A stretch of 64,000 nucleotides of DNA from JANMEB01 sp041745295 (lineage in GTDB: Bacteria > Planctomycetota > Planctomycetia > Pirellulales > Pirellulaceae): the NCBI GenBank assembly GCA_041745295.1, contig JBGTJE010000037.1:1-64000 (forward strand), written 5' to 3'. Below are positions 29,602-38,071 of this stretch, piece by piece; position 1 is the first letter of the stretch; every line of letters starts with the position of its first letter. The translations under genes and the position numbers were made by a program. The notes beneath the pieces were generated by a model. The model saw only the letters and a program-made list of their open reading frames with translations. It ran no database searches and had not been told where the DNA came from.

Positions 29602-29664
29602 TTCACTTTGCATTTTGCAATTTTCACTTTGCATTTTGCAATTTTCAGTTTGCATTTTTCATTT
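29602..29664. repeat. Tandem 21-bp repeat, three units
   Basis: Two exact copies of a 21-base unit beginning TTCACTTTGCATTTTGC (29602-29622 and 29623-29643) and a diverged third (29644-29664). It is followed at 29668-29706 by an AAATC-rich run. It lies between the BatA-like and DUF58 genes, whose order would otherwise be compact. It is probably slippage-generated; no gene is present in 29483-29709. Confidence 0.8.
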
Positions 29665-29709
29665 TCGTCCGAAATCCGAAATCGAAAATCTGAAATCCTA
29701 AATCCCTTC

Positions 29710-30603
29710 CTAACACCGCGCACGCCGACTCACGAGGTATTCGGTCAATGCCTTGTCGAAGGGCATGCTGGTATCTAGTTCCACGTAATCCACCCCTGCT
29801 TGTTGACATTGTTCGCGGTAGCCGCGGCGAAATTGCTCGACCGATTTAAGATAATCGCGGCTGACGGCGAGCGCGTCGACTTCGAGCTTTTGGCCGGATT
29901 CTGGGTCGAGGAACTCGCACGAGCCGCGAAAGGGAAAGTGAATTTCGGCTTCGTCCAGGACATGGAACAGGATCAAATCATGTCCGCCGTGGCGGAGTTG
30001 ATGCAACGAGCGGATCACTGGTTCTGGTTCGACCAGCAGGTCGGAGAATATCATGATCAAACTGCGATGCTTGAGCATGGCTGCAATTTGCGAGAGGCTC
30101 CCGGCGACATTGGTTTGCCCCAGCGGTTTCAGCCGCGCCAACAGGGAAATCAAGTTGCCCAATTGCGTGCGTTTGGAGCGCGGCGGCAAGCTATCGCGGA
30201 TGCGGTCGTTGAACGTTATCAGGCCGACTGGGTCGTGCTGCGAGATCATTAAGTACGACAGTGCGGCAGCTAAGCAAATCGCATAGTCGAACTTGGTCAA
30301 TTCCTGGCGGTAGGTGTAGCCCATGGAGTGGCTCAGGTCCATCACGAGATATCCCGTGATATTGGTTTCGGCCTCAAATTTTTTGACATAGTACTTATCG
30401 GTCTTAGCATAAACTTGCCAGTCGATGTGTGCGGGGTCGTCTCCGTGGGTGTACTTTCGATGCTCGCTAAACTCAACCGAGAAACCATGAAACGGACTAG
30501 CATGAATCCCTTGCAAATACCCCTTGACGACAAATTGGGCGCGCAGGTCGAGCCGTTTGATTTGGTTGATGACTTCGGGTTTCAGGTAGCGTTCGACTGT
30601 CAT
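29710..30603 (-). CDS. DUF58 domain protein (vWA-like)
   Basis: 297 residues. The N-terminal motif LKPEVINQIKRLDLRA and the block FSEHRKYTHGDDPAHIDW are diagnostic of DUF58. The vWA metal site is intact: VMDLSHSMGY, matching DxSxS. No membrane segment or signal peptide is seen, so the protein is cytoplasmic. DUF58 proteins usually work with a MoxR ATPase and BatA/BatB membrane proteins in assembly or metal insertion of client complexes. Here the MoxR gene is about 2.3 kb upstream on the same strand, separated by a protease gene, and the BatA-like gene is 230 bases downstream. Confidence 0.93.
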   Translation of the reverse strand: MTVERYLKPEVINQIKRLDLRAQFVVKGYLQGIHASPFHGFSVEFSEHRKYTHGDDPAHIDWQVYAKTDKYYVKKFEAETNITGYLVMDLSHSMGYTYRQELTKFDYAICLAAALSYLMISQHDPVGLITFNDRIRDSLPPRSKRTQLGNLISLLARLKPLGQTNVAGSLSQIAAMLKHRSLIMIFSDLLVEPEPVIRSLHQLRHGGHDLILFHVLDEAEIHFPFRGSCEFLDPESGQKLEVDALAVSRDYLKSVEQFRRGYREQCQQAGVDYVELDTSMPFDKALTEYLVSRRARC

Positions 30604-30796
30604 CGGCGATCCCGCGTGTGATTGCCAGCTTCGTTACGAAGTATAACACCATGGCGAATTCTCGCGAACGAGAATGGGTATTCTTTCAATACCGATTGGA
30701 ATTCTGGGAATCGTCATGCTCTGTCAGCCTCAAGTTCGATCGACTTTTGGCTGAAAATGCGACCAGCGTTTGTCATCGCGAGGCATCACCTACAAC

Positions 30797-30846
30797 GTCG
30801 CCTTTCGCTCCGCAAAAGGGCGTTCGTTCGCGGAGCGAAAGGCGAC
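30797..30846. repeat. Palindrome family B, copy 1
   Basis: The 17-base arms GTCGCCTTTCGCTCCGC (30797-30813) and GCGGAGCGAAAGGCGAC (30830-30846) are perfectly inverse. The repeat stands in the 330-base gap between the protease and DUF58 genes (30604-30933), which otherwise holds no supported gene. Confidence 0.85.
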
Positions 30847-30933
30847 AATGATCGCTTGCGATCTCTAATCTAAACAAGCGTTGGGCAAGCACGCGCGGCC
30901 GATTTTTTTTGGACAGAGCCTGCCTGGGAGCAA

Positions 30934-32523
30934 TCACTTGGGGAGATGTTTCAGATCATCGGCGCTCATTTTTGAGAGCGGCACGGTCACGGTTTCACCA
31001 TTGCGTTTGCGCAAGACGATGTTAGAAGCGTCCTGCGCGACAACCGTAGCCTCGATCTTGAATTTGCCGGTGACATCGGTCCAAATTCGGTACTCTTCTC
31101 CGTTCGCCGAAGCCGTTGCGGATTCGTCACCGAAAACCGCTTGACGCAATTCGGTTTCGGTCACTGCATGGAGCACCGTCACGGCCACGGAACTGGCTCC
31201 TGGGATTTCCATCGTTTCGGTTCCGGCGACGAAAACAGGTCCAGACTTCACCATTTGTCCGCGAGCCAGTCCCGCCGTCGACTTGACCCAGAGCAAGAAC
31301 GGCGCGTCGTTGTAGTCAATTGCCACGTCGTGCTTGTTGAATGGATGAAGGACCAAGCCTTTGGCCATGAAGCCAATGCCATTTTCACTGCGCGGATCGA
31401 GTCGCGGACCATAATGCCATAGAATCTTGAACAGCGATTCGTTGTCCAAGGTTGTCGCAACGCCCTCTTTGGCCGCTTTCAATTCGTCGACAATCGCCTG
31501 CTGTTCGGCGACGATTTCGGCTTTGGCATTGCGGTCGGGAAAGTAGTATTTAATTCCGCGACCGGTGTCGCGCACGGCATACTTTCCTTGCGGGACGGAG
31601 GAATCCGTTTGGCCGCGCTTCATTTCGTTCAAAGTTTTTTCGGCGTCGTAAATTTCCTTACGTAGTTTCTTTTCCAGGTCGGAATATTGCTTGCGCCCCT
31701 GGGCAACGTATTCCTCCAAGGCCGAGGCGGGTATTGGCTTACGTTCGATGATCTCCGACGACTCAGGCCGGGAATCTTCCAAATCCATCTTGCCCACCGA
31801 TTCCGCGAATGCAACCAACGATTGATTGGTCGCGGCCGTGATCGCAGCCCGAATGTCGTCGACGGAGATTCCGAAGTTCAGATTCTGGGCGCGGCCTTGC
31901 GACGCCAACGTGCTCATCCCGACGACTTCGCCCGCGTTGTTGATGAGCGGGCCGCCACTATTGCCCGGGGACAGCGCCGCATCGACCTGAATCCAATTTC
32001 CTTTGAGCGTGTGGCCGATATCACCCCCCAGTTCATCCCCCGTTCGAATCGCGCTGATGATGCCGCGCGTTGCCGTAAACGAGAGCCCTTGTGGCGAACC
32101 TAAAGCGGTTACGTTCTCGCCTTTGCGAGGGAGGGCTGACGCAAGCGGAAGCGTGGGCAAGTCAATGGCATCGATTTGGGCAATACAAATGTCACGGCCC
32201 TCATCGACGGAATAGGTTCCAGTGATCTTGTACGTTTCCCCATTGGGAAATGTCGCGGTCGCCATTCGAGCTCCCGCAAGGACGTGGACGTTGGTCACCA
32301 TCATTCCCTCGGCGCTGACCACAAACCCGCTTCCCAAGCCTCCCCCTCGCTTGCCATCGACCTCAATCCGGACGACGCATTTTTCGCTGCGCTCGATCAG
32401 ATCGGCTAGTTCTTGCTGGCCGCAGGCCGCGTGAGCAAATACCATGCAAAGGCAAACTGCCGCCAGGACTGTGCCCAACCGCCGGCCAACGCGTGCCAAT
32501 GGAACTGCGATTGCAAAACTCAC
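30934..32523 (-). CDS. Trypsin-like (S1C) serine protease with C-terminal SHD1 domain
   Basis: 529 residues from GTG 32523, which has GGAGGTG a few bases upstream. A signal peptide (LGTVLAAVCLCMVFAHAACGQ) precedes an HtrA-like protease domain (about 40-235) with the full triad: His in TNVHVL, Asp in GRDICIAQ and Ser in SPGNSGGPL. No PDZ domain follows; instead there is a Lys/Glu-rich coiled segment (about 265-330), a region of unknown fold, and a final SHD1 domain (about 475-529; TGKFKIEATVV...VTVPLSKMSADDLKHL). The combination of protease and SHD1 is unusual outside planctomycetes. The gene lies between moxR and DUF58 but need not be functionally linked. Confidence 0.85.
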   Translation of the reverse strand: MSFAIAVPLARVGRRLGTVLAAVCLCMVFAHAACGQQELADLIERSEKCVVRIEVDGKRGGGLGSGFVVSAEGMMVTNVHVLAGARMATATFPNGETYKITGTYSVDEGRDICIAQIDAIDLPTLPLASALPRKGENVTALGSPQGLSFTATRGIISAIRTGDELGGDIGHTLKGNWIQVDAALSPGNSGGPLINNAGEVVGMSTLASQGRAQNLNFGISVDDIRAAITAATNQSLVAFAESVGKMDLEDSRPESSEIIERKPIPASALEEYVAQGRKQYSDLEKKLRKEIYDAEKTLNEMKRGQTDSSVPQGKYAVRDTGRGIKYYFPDRNAKAEIVAEQQAIVDELKAAKEGVATTLDNESLFKILWHYGPRLDPRSENGIGFMAKGLVLHPFNKHDVAIDYNDAPFLLWVKSTAGLARGQMVKSGPVFVAGTETMEIPGASSVAVTVLHAVTETELRQAVFGDESATASANGEEYRIWTDVTGKFKIEATVVAQDASNIVLRKRNGETVTVPLSKMSADDLKHLPK

Positions 32524-32797
32524 AAATCACCTCCAGAACGGATATTGGGATGATCGGCCGATCGGGGTGGATCTGTTTGCGAGGCTATCATTCCGGCAAT
32601 CGATTGTCAAATTTTGGGCAACCCGGTTTGAGGTTGTTTTGCAATGGATAGTAGCCCCCTCGGCGCGAGCAGATCGGCTTACGCATTTGGTGTTTATGTT
32701 TTCGGCCCAAGTTTCGTATTGATTCCAGTCAATGTCACAAAAAGCGCAATTTCAAGACTCGCTAACTCTCCTATTCCGGGCCAAAGGCCCAGTTGTT

Positions 32798-32828
32798 TGC
32801 CTAGCCCAGGCCGAAGGCGGACTAGGCA
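32798..32828. repeat. Short hairpin in a gene-free gap
   Basis: TGCCTAG (32798-32804) and CTAGGCA (32822-32828) frame GCC/GGC-rich sequence. The surrounding gap 32524-32892 has no supported gene; it contains the promoter side of the protease and the end of moxR. Confidence 0.5.
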
Positions 32829-32892
32829 CGTGAACGGGACTTTGCCCCTATGAATTTCGCGGTAAACAACATGAAAGTTGCAGCGACATAAC

Positions 32893-33927
32893 CTAGGCTT
32901 TCCCTTTCTCAAATTTCGCGATATCCGGTTCGGGGATTTCCTTGAGCAAGCGCAAAACGATATCGTCGGATTGCATCCCTTCGGCTTGGGATTGAAAATT
33001 GGTGCTGACTCGATGGCGGAGGACGGGGACGGCAATTTTTCGAACGTCTTCGATTGACACCGAAAACCGGCCGTCCATCGCGGCAATCGCTTTGCCGCCC
33101 GAGATCAAAAATTGTCCCGCGCGGGGGCCAGCTCCCCAATCGACCCATTGGCGAACAAACTCGGGCGCGAGGACGTCCTTGGGTCGAGTTGCGCGCACGA
33201 GCCGCGCGACGTATTTGATAACATACGCACTGACCGCCACGCTCTGCACGAGTTTTTGCAAGTTGACGATCGCTTTAGCCGATAGGACTTTGCGAATCTC
33301 TTGCACATCGGTTCGCGCAGTGCTGGCGAGAATCTGCTCTTCCTCTTCGTGCGACGGATAGCCGACCTTGATGTTGAACATGAACCGGTCGAGTTGGGCT
33401 TCGGGGAGCGGATAGGTTCCTTCCTGTTCGATCGGGTTTTGGGTAGCGATGGTAAAGAACGGGTTGGGCAGGACGTGTGTGGTGCGGCCGATGGAGACTT
33501 CGCGCTCCTGCATGGCTTGCAACAATGCGGCCTGAGTCTTGGGTGGCGTGCGGTTGATTTCGTCAGCGAGCAGGATGTTTGTAAACACCGGACCTTGGAC
33601 GAATCGAAATTCGCGCCGGCCCGATTCGTCTTCATCCAAGACATTGGTGCCGGTGATGTCCGACGGCATCAGATCGGGCGTGAACTGAATTCGCTTGAAT
33701 TCGACGTCGAGGATTTGAGCCATCGTGCTGACGAGCAGGGTTTTGGCCAATCCCGGCACGCCTTCGAGCAGACAATGTCCGCGGGTAAAAACTGCCGCGA
33801 AAACTTGTTCGATGACTTCATCTTGTCCGACGATAATTTTGTGCAATTCCTGCCGCATCAACTGCTGGTTGCGGCTAAATTCCTGTAACACGTCTCCCAA
33901 ACTTCGTTGTGTACTGGCCACAAGCAT
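32893..33927 (-). CDS. MoxR-family AAA+ ATPase
   Basis: 344 residues from ATG 33927. The frame is open further upstream to 34104, but those 59 codons are not family-like and cross a repeat; a GTG two codons inside (33921) is also possible because GAGG directly abuts the ATG. Walker A is GVPGLAKTLL, Walker B is ILLADEINRTP, and sensor and arginine-finger regions follow (ATQNPIEQEGTYPLPEAQLDRF is the family signature, read by its core QNPIEQEGTYPL). MoxR ATPases act as chaperones with DUF58/vWA partners. It precedes the protease gene on the same strand with a gap of about 370 bases. Confidence 0.93.
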   Translation of the reverse strand: MLVASTQRSLGDVLQEFSRNQQLMRQELHKIIVGQDEVIEQVFAAVFTRGHCLLEGVPGLAKTLLVSTMAQILDVEFKRIQFTPDLMPSDITGTNVLDEDESGRREFRFVQGPVFTNILLADEINRTPPKTQAALLQAMQEREVSIGRTTHVLPNPFFTIATQNPIEQEGTYPLPEAQLDRFMFNIKVGYPSHEEEEQILASTARTDVQEIRKVLSAKAIVNLQKLVQSVAVSAYVIKYVARLVRATRPKDVLAPEFVRQWVDWGAGPRAGQFLISGGKAIAAMDGRFSVSIEDVRKIAVPVLRHRVSTNFQSQAEGMQSDDIVLRLLKEIPEPDIAKFEKGKA

Positions 33928-34016
33928 CCTCGTTTTCAAAATCGATTGCAGGCGGGGTCGGATTCCGTTCGTACGGGCCGGCACAACTAGGCCTTGCCTA
34001 AATAGTGATTTCGAAA

Positions 34017-34081
34017 CACTAGCAGAGCCAGTGGCACACCGAAATTCGCTTCTGTCTTGTGTGCCACTGGCTCTGCCAGTG
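34017..34081. repeat. Intergenic inverted repeat (AGAGCCAGTGGCACAC type)
   Basis: A 23-base arm at 34017-34039 containing AGAGCCAGTGGCACAC is matched in inverse at 34059-34081 with one mismatch, around a 19-base loop. It lies upstream of moxR and would be in its 5' region. Sequences of this kind are, from memory, frequent in Pirellula-like genomes; that recollection was not checked. Confidence 0.85.
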
Positions 34082-34208
34082 CTGTTTTTGGGCAAAGCGG
34101 TCAAACGGAGCAGGGAACAGTCCGCCGGCTAAATTCAGCCTCGATTCTATGATTCTCCTGCCGCGCGAGCAACGCGGTGATTCGTTGGGGAGTGGTTCAG
34201 TTTCGTTG

Positions 34209-34256
34209 AACGGAATTTATTCCGTCGGATTTTCCCGTAACGGAATGAATTCCGTT
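34209..34256. repeat. Pair of small ACGGAAT palindromes
   Basis: AACGGAATTTATTCCGT (34209-34225) and AACGGAATGAATTCCGTT (34239-34256) are each self-complementary and nearly the same sequence. They stand 97-145 bases before the DUF4159 gene and could be a dimeric operator or just a repeat. The rest of 33928-34352 contains no gene that I can support. Confidence 0.6.
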
Positions 34257-34352
34257 CTACGGCTAACGCCAAACTGGCGCACGACCCTTGGGCGAGAGCT
34301 ATAATCAAAGAGGCAAGGTCCCCCGCCGGCAGCGGATATTTGGAGAATGGCA

Positions 34353-36767
34353 ATGAATGCCCATTTCGATTTGGCCAATCGATGGTTGGGGCGAACGGCC
34401 TCCGTCGTTTTCTTATTGGTGGTCGTGTTGCTGTCGGACTCAGGGCGCCTGCGCGGCGACGACAAAATCAAAGCGGAAGACGTGCGGCGGTCGATCGAGA
34501 ACGGCACGCGATTCCTCACGGCGGAACAGCTGGAAAATGGCAGCTTCCCGCAACTTGCGCCACAGCATCGAGGCGGCATCACCGCGCTTTGTACGCTTGC
34601 TTTGCTCAACGCAGGCGTCGACGCCAAGCATCCGCGGATGAAAGCGGCGATCGACCGCGTCTTGGAGATTCGCGAGGACCAGTTGTCGACGTACACGGCG
34701 TCGCTGCGCGTGATGGCGCTCTGCTTGGCGGATCCCAAGGCCCATCGCAACCAAATCGACGCCGACGTGAAATGGCTAGAGTTGAAGCAAGTTCAAGGGG
34801 AGGGATCCGCCGGCGGTTGGGGGTATGGCAACGGGCTTCACGACTCGACGGCCGACGCATCCAACAGTCAATTCGCGATCCTCGCGCTGCACGAAGCGCG
34901 ACAGATTGGATTGCCGATTGACGAACGGGTCTGGCGGCGGGCTAAGACTTATTGGGAGAGTATGTTTGACGCATCCTCCGGGGGCTTTTACTATCGCTCC
35001 AATATTCGCAGCGACGCCTACGGCAGCATGACCTGTGCGGGAATTTCGTCGCTGATCATAATCGACGAGAATTTGAAGAAGCCCGAGGACGCCGTCGACC
35101 CGAACGGCAACATCAGTTGCTGTCGCCAATTGCACCTGCATGAAAAAGTCGACCGGGCCTTGGACTGGATGGCGAAGCACTTCTCGGTTCAACGCAATCC
35201 GGAACAAGATACGATGACCAAGTTTTATTATCTGTATGGCTTGGAACGAGCGGGCCGGATTTCGGGTCGCCGATTTTTCGGCGAACACGATTGGTATCGT
35301 TTGGGCGCAGCGCACTTAATCAAGACGCAAAAGGGAACGGGAGCCTGGCAGGGAACCGCCGGCTTGGGCGAAGACTCCGAATTTATTGCGACCTCGTTCG
35401 CGCTACTTTTTTTGGCCAAGGGGCGAAAGCCGATCGTGATTGGCAAGTATCAACACGCGGATGAGGCGTCGGATTGGGACGTCCACCCGCTCGGCGTCCA
35501 TTACTTAGTTCGTCGCATGGAACAGGCTTGGTCTGCCAAACTCAATTGGCAAACGATCGACGGCCGGCGGGCCACCGTCGACGACTTGCACGAGGCACCG
35601 ATCCTATTCATCAGCGGTCGCGACCAATTGGAGTTCAATGACGAACAGAAGCAAAACCTAAAAATGTATATCGAGTCAGGAGGGTTCGTATTTGTGGAGG
35701 CTGCCCAAGGCGACGGCTGCGGCGAGAACGTGGAATTCGATAAGAAATTTCGCGCCCTGGTCGGCGAATTATTTCCGGGAAATGCGCTCGAGCCGCTGCC
35801 CGAGTCCCACCCGATTTGGAATTCGCATTTCAAACTGCTGCCAAGCAAGAACCGACCGTTGCTGGGAATTCAAGCTAGTTGCCGGACGAGTTTGGTGTAT
35901 TGTCCTCGCAACTTGGCAGGACTTTGGGAGTTAAACCAACCCGCGTGGATGGCGACCTATCCAAAAAACGCTCAAGATGAAATCGATTATGCCACGCGAG
36001 TAGGAATTAATGTAATCACCTACGCGACCGGCCGGCAGCTCAATGAAAAGCTCGACACACCGCGAATATTGGCCGGAAACCGAGCGGGGCCTGGCTCGCG
36101 GTTGATCCAAGTCCCCAAATTGGATCACGGGGGCGGGTCGGACGATGCGCCGAATGCTTGGCGAAACATGCTAACTCAATTCGAATTCGACATGCAGCTC
36201 CCGGTCGACAAGGCAAAGATTCTGGTAGCGCCCGAGCTGGCGTCGCTGCAAAAGTATCCCCTGGTCTTCATGCATGGCCGCGAGAGCTTTGAGTTTACGG
36301 CCGCACAGCGTGCGGATTTGAAGAAATACCTCGATGACGGCGGTTTCCTCTTCGTCGATTGCATTTGTGCAGCCAAGCCGTTTGCGGATGCCGTGCGGCG
36401 CGAACTGAAGTCGATCTATCCGGAGTTCGAGTTGAAGCTGATTGGGAGTGATCACCCGATCTGGACCGACCAGTTCTTTGGTTACGACGTTCGACAAGTC
36501 GCCTTGCATACTCCGGAAGTGAATCCCGATGGAACAGCGGCAGCCCGCGAACGGAAAACCGCCCCCGTGATGGAAATGCTGACCTTGGCCAACGGGAGGT
36601 CCGCCGTGGTGTTTTCACCGTATGATTTGAGCTGTGCCCTAGAAAACGCCGCGGCCTCACAATGCTTGGGCTATAGCAAGGACGACGCCTCCAAGATCGC
36701 CGTCAACGTGGTCTTGTATGCCTTGCAAAACGCCGAGTCCGAAGTGGCTGAAACGGCGGGGCGGTAG
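34353..36767 (+). CDS. DUF4159 protein with prenyltransferase-like repeats, exported
   Basis: 804 residues from ATG 34353, which has TGGAGA 6 bases upstream; an ATG two codons earlier lacks that spacing. A signal or anchor helix (VVFLLVVVLLSDS) is followed by an alpha/alpha-toroid region (about 35-340) with squalene-cyclase/prenyltransferase-like repeats (GGITALCTLALLNAG, GGWGYGN, GGFYYRS). Two DUF4159 domains follow: about 410-510 (LHEAPILFISGRDQLEF, GGFVFVEAA) and about 625-760 (YPLVFMHGRESFEF, GGFLFVDCI, SDHPIW). In planctomycetes these genes sit with MoxR/DUF58/BatA genes, as here, but on the opposite strand. The function is unknown. Confidence 0.87.
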   Translation: MNAHFDLANRWLGRTASVVFLLVVVLLSDSGRLRGDDKIKAEDVRRSIENGTRFLTAEQLENGSFPQLAPQHRGGITALCTLALLNAGVDAKHPRMKAAIDRVLEIREDQLSTYTASLRVMALCLADPKAHRNQIDADVKWLELKQVQGEGSAGGWGYGNGLHDSTADASNSQFAILALHEARQIGLPIDERVWRRAKTYWESMFDASSGGFYYRSNIRSDAYGSMTCAGISSLIIIDENLKKPEDAVDPNGNISCCRQLHLHEKVDRALDWMAKHFSVQRNPEQDTMTKFYYLYGLERAGRISGRRFFGEHDWYRLGAAHLIKTQKGTGAWQGTAGLGEDSEFIATSFALLFLAKGRKPIVIGKYQHADEASDWDVHPLGVHYLVRRMEQAWSAKLNWQTIDGRRATVDDLHEAPILFISGRDQLEFNDEQKQNLKMYIESGGFVFVEAAQGDGCGENVEFDKKFRALVGELFPGNALEPLPESHPIWNSHFKLLPSKNRPLLGIQASCRTSLVYCPRNLAGLWELNQPAWMATYPKNAQDEIDYATRVGINVITYATGRQLNEKLDTPRILAGNRAGPGSRLIQVPKLDHGGGSDDAPNAWRNMLTQFEFDMQLPVDKAKILVAPELASLQKYPLVFMHGRESFEFTAAQRADLKKYLDDGGFLFVDCICAAKPFADAVRRELKSIYPEFELKLIGSDHPIWTDQFFGYDVRQVALHTPEVNPDGTAAARERKTAPVMEMLTLANGRSAVVFSPYDLSCALENAAASQCLGYSKDDASKIAVNVVLYALQNAESEVAETAGR

Positions 36768-36918
36768 AGGCATCGGCGCTCCTTCGCTTGCGCGTTTTGA
36801 TGTTTCGCTTTTCCTCGGCAACATTCCATTTTGGTGGCAATTTAAGCCTGAAGCGCAAGCGAATGAGCAGCGTCAGAAGCGTTAGTTCATGCTTCGAATT
36901 TCTTTACCGTAATAACTG

Positions 36919-37023
36919 GTTCCCATGCTCCTGCGTGGGAACCCAATGGATTGTCGGCTCCTGCCGACGGATTCCGAGGCGGAGCCTCGAAGACAGTGCG
37001 TTCCCACGCAGGAGCATGGGAAC
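36919..37023. repeat. Intergenic inverted repeat (24-bp perfect arms)
   Basis: The arm at 36919-36942, beginning GTTCCCATGCTCCTGC, is repeated exactly in inverse at 37000-37023. A smaller hairpin (CGAGGC / GCCTCG) is inside. It lies in the 350-base gap between two convergent genes (DUF4159 on plus, mch on minus) that holds no other supported feature. Confidence 0.88.
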
Positions 37024-37117
37024 GAGGAAATATCTGGGAAGGGATTCCTTCGCTAGCGCGTCAGGCTTCAATCGCCACCGTTGCACGTTTTGCAGGCAGC
37101 TCGCGAATCGTGAAGCC

Positions 37118-38071
37118 TCACGCCTCACCCTTCACGCCTCGAACATAGAGGTCGGTGCGTAAGGCGCCAAATGTTTGGGTGAAACCGTTTCGCGAGCTTT
37201 GCAGAGTGATTTCGGCCGGTGCAAAGAGGAGCGGGTCGATCTTGTAGAAATCGCCGCCAAATTCGGAAAGCAATTCGGCAAACGGGCGCCCGAACTGCGG
37301 CGAACTGCAGCTTGGGATTTGCGGCCCCAGCGCTTCGATTTTGGCATCGTCGATGTCGACGATCAGTTTGACTTGGGACGCGTAAAGAATTGCATCGTTG
37401 GTATTTCCCATCGCCTCCAAATCGCTTGACGCGGCAAGCGGTATCGGCGCAATTCCTTCGCCCGATCGGATCCGTTTCAAATCAAAACCCAGCTCGAAAA
37501 GTTTGTGACAAGCGGTTTCGATGGATCGGGCGACGATTTGAATGCGCCCTGCGATGCTCGATGTGCGTGCCACGCATAAGACGATATTCCGAACCGATAT
37601 CGGCAGCCGCTCACGCAACCATTGAAAAACCGTCTCATCGGGCGGACTCGACGCTTCCAGCACGCCAACCACGGTCGTCGCGACTTTAGAAATGGAGTAC
37701 TTTTCAAACAATTTTTCCTTGCCGTAAACCGCCCGGATCGGACCTGAGCACATTGCAAAATATTTGCCGGCCGAGATTTGCCAGCCTGCGTATTGGCTTG
37801 CCATGCAGGCTTGCAGCGGATCGGTCGTTTTGACGCGAATCGCGGGGAGTGAACGGCCGTCGTGGTTCAGCCTGGTACGCTCGACTTGGCCAAGATCCGA
37901 GAGGCAGATCTTTGCCAGAATCAGCCCGGCGTCGTCGCTTCCCGGGGCGGACACTCCGAAATCCACGATCGTCTCCCGATTGTTGCAAACTAGGACTTCG
38001 ATTCTCAGCGCAGCGGCGGAGTCGATTGCCTGACGGCAGACCGCGAAGGCGCGCTGGTTTAACGATTCCAT
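37118..38071 (-). CDS. mch: Methenyltetrahydromethanopterin cyclohydrolase
   Basis: 317 residues, the usual length for Mch. Recognisable blocks are ASQYAGWQIS, then FAMCSGPIRAVYGKE, then NDAILYAS and PFAELLSEFGGDFYKIDPLLFAPAE, which together are specific to the family. The enzyme converts methenyl-H4MPT to formyl-H4MPT in the tetrahydromethanopterin-linked C1 pathway, known in methanogens, methylotrophs and several planctomycetes. No other pathway gene (fae, mtd, ftr, fhc) is in the window. The start overlaps the end of the upstream amidohydrolase by 13 bases, so the two are co-transcribed. A role in formaldehyde detoxification is inferred from other planctomycetes. Confidence 0.9.
   Translation of the reverse strand: MESLNQRAFAVCRQAIDSAAALRIEVLVCNNRETIVDFGVSAPGSDDAGLILAKICLSDLGQVERTRLNHDGRSLPAIRVKTTDPLQACMASQYAGWQISAGKYFAMCSGPIRAVYGKEKLFEKYSISKVATTVVGVLEASSPPDETVFQWLRERLPISVRNIVLCVARTSSIAGRIQIVARSIETACHKLFELGFDLKRIRSGEGIAPIPLAASSDLEAMGNTNDAILYASQVKLIVDIDDAKIEALGPQIPSCSSPQFGRPFAELLSEFGGDFYKIDPLLFAPAEITLQSSRNGFTQTFGALRTDLYVRGVKGEA

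Noticed and set aside
33928..34104. N-terminal extension of the MoxR protein
   Set aside because: The 59 codons run through a palindromic repeat and lack family similarity; conserved sequence begins after ATG 33927.
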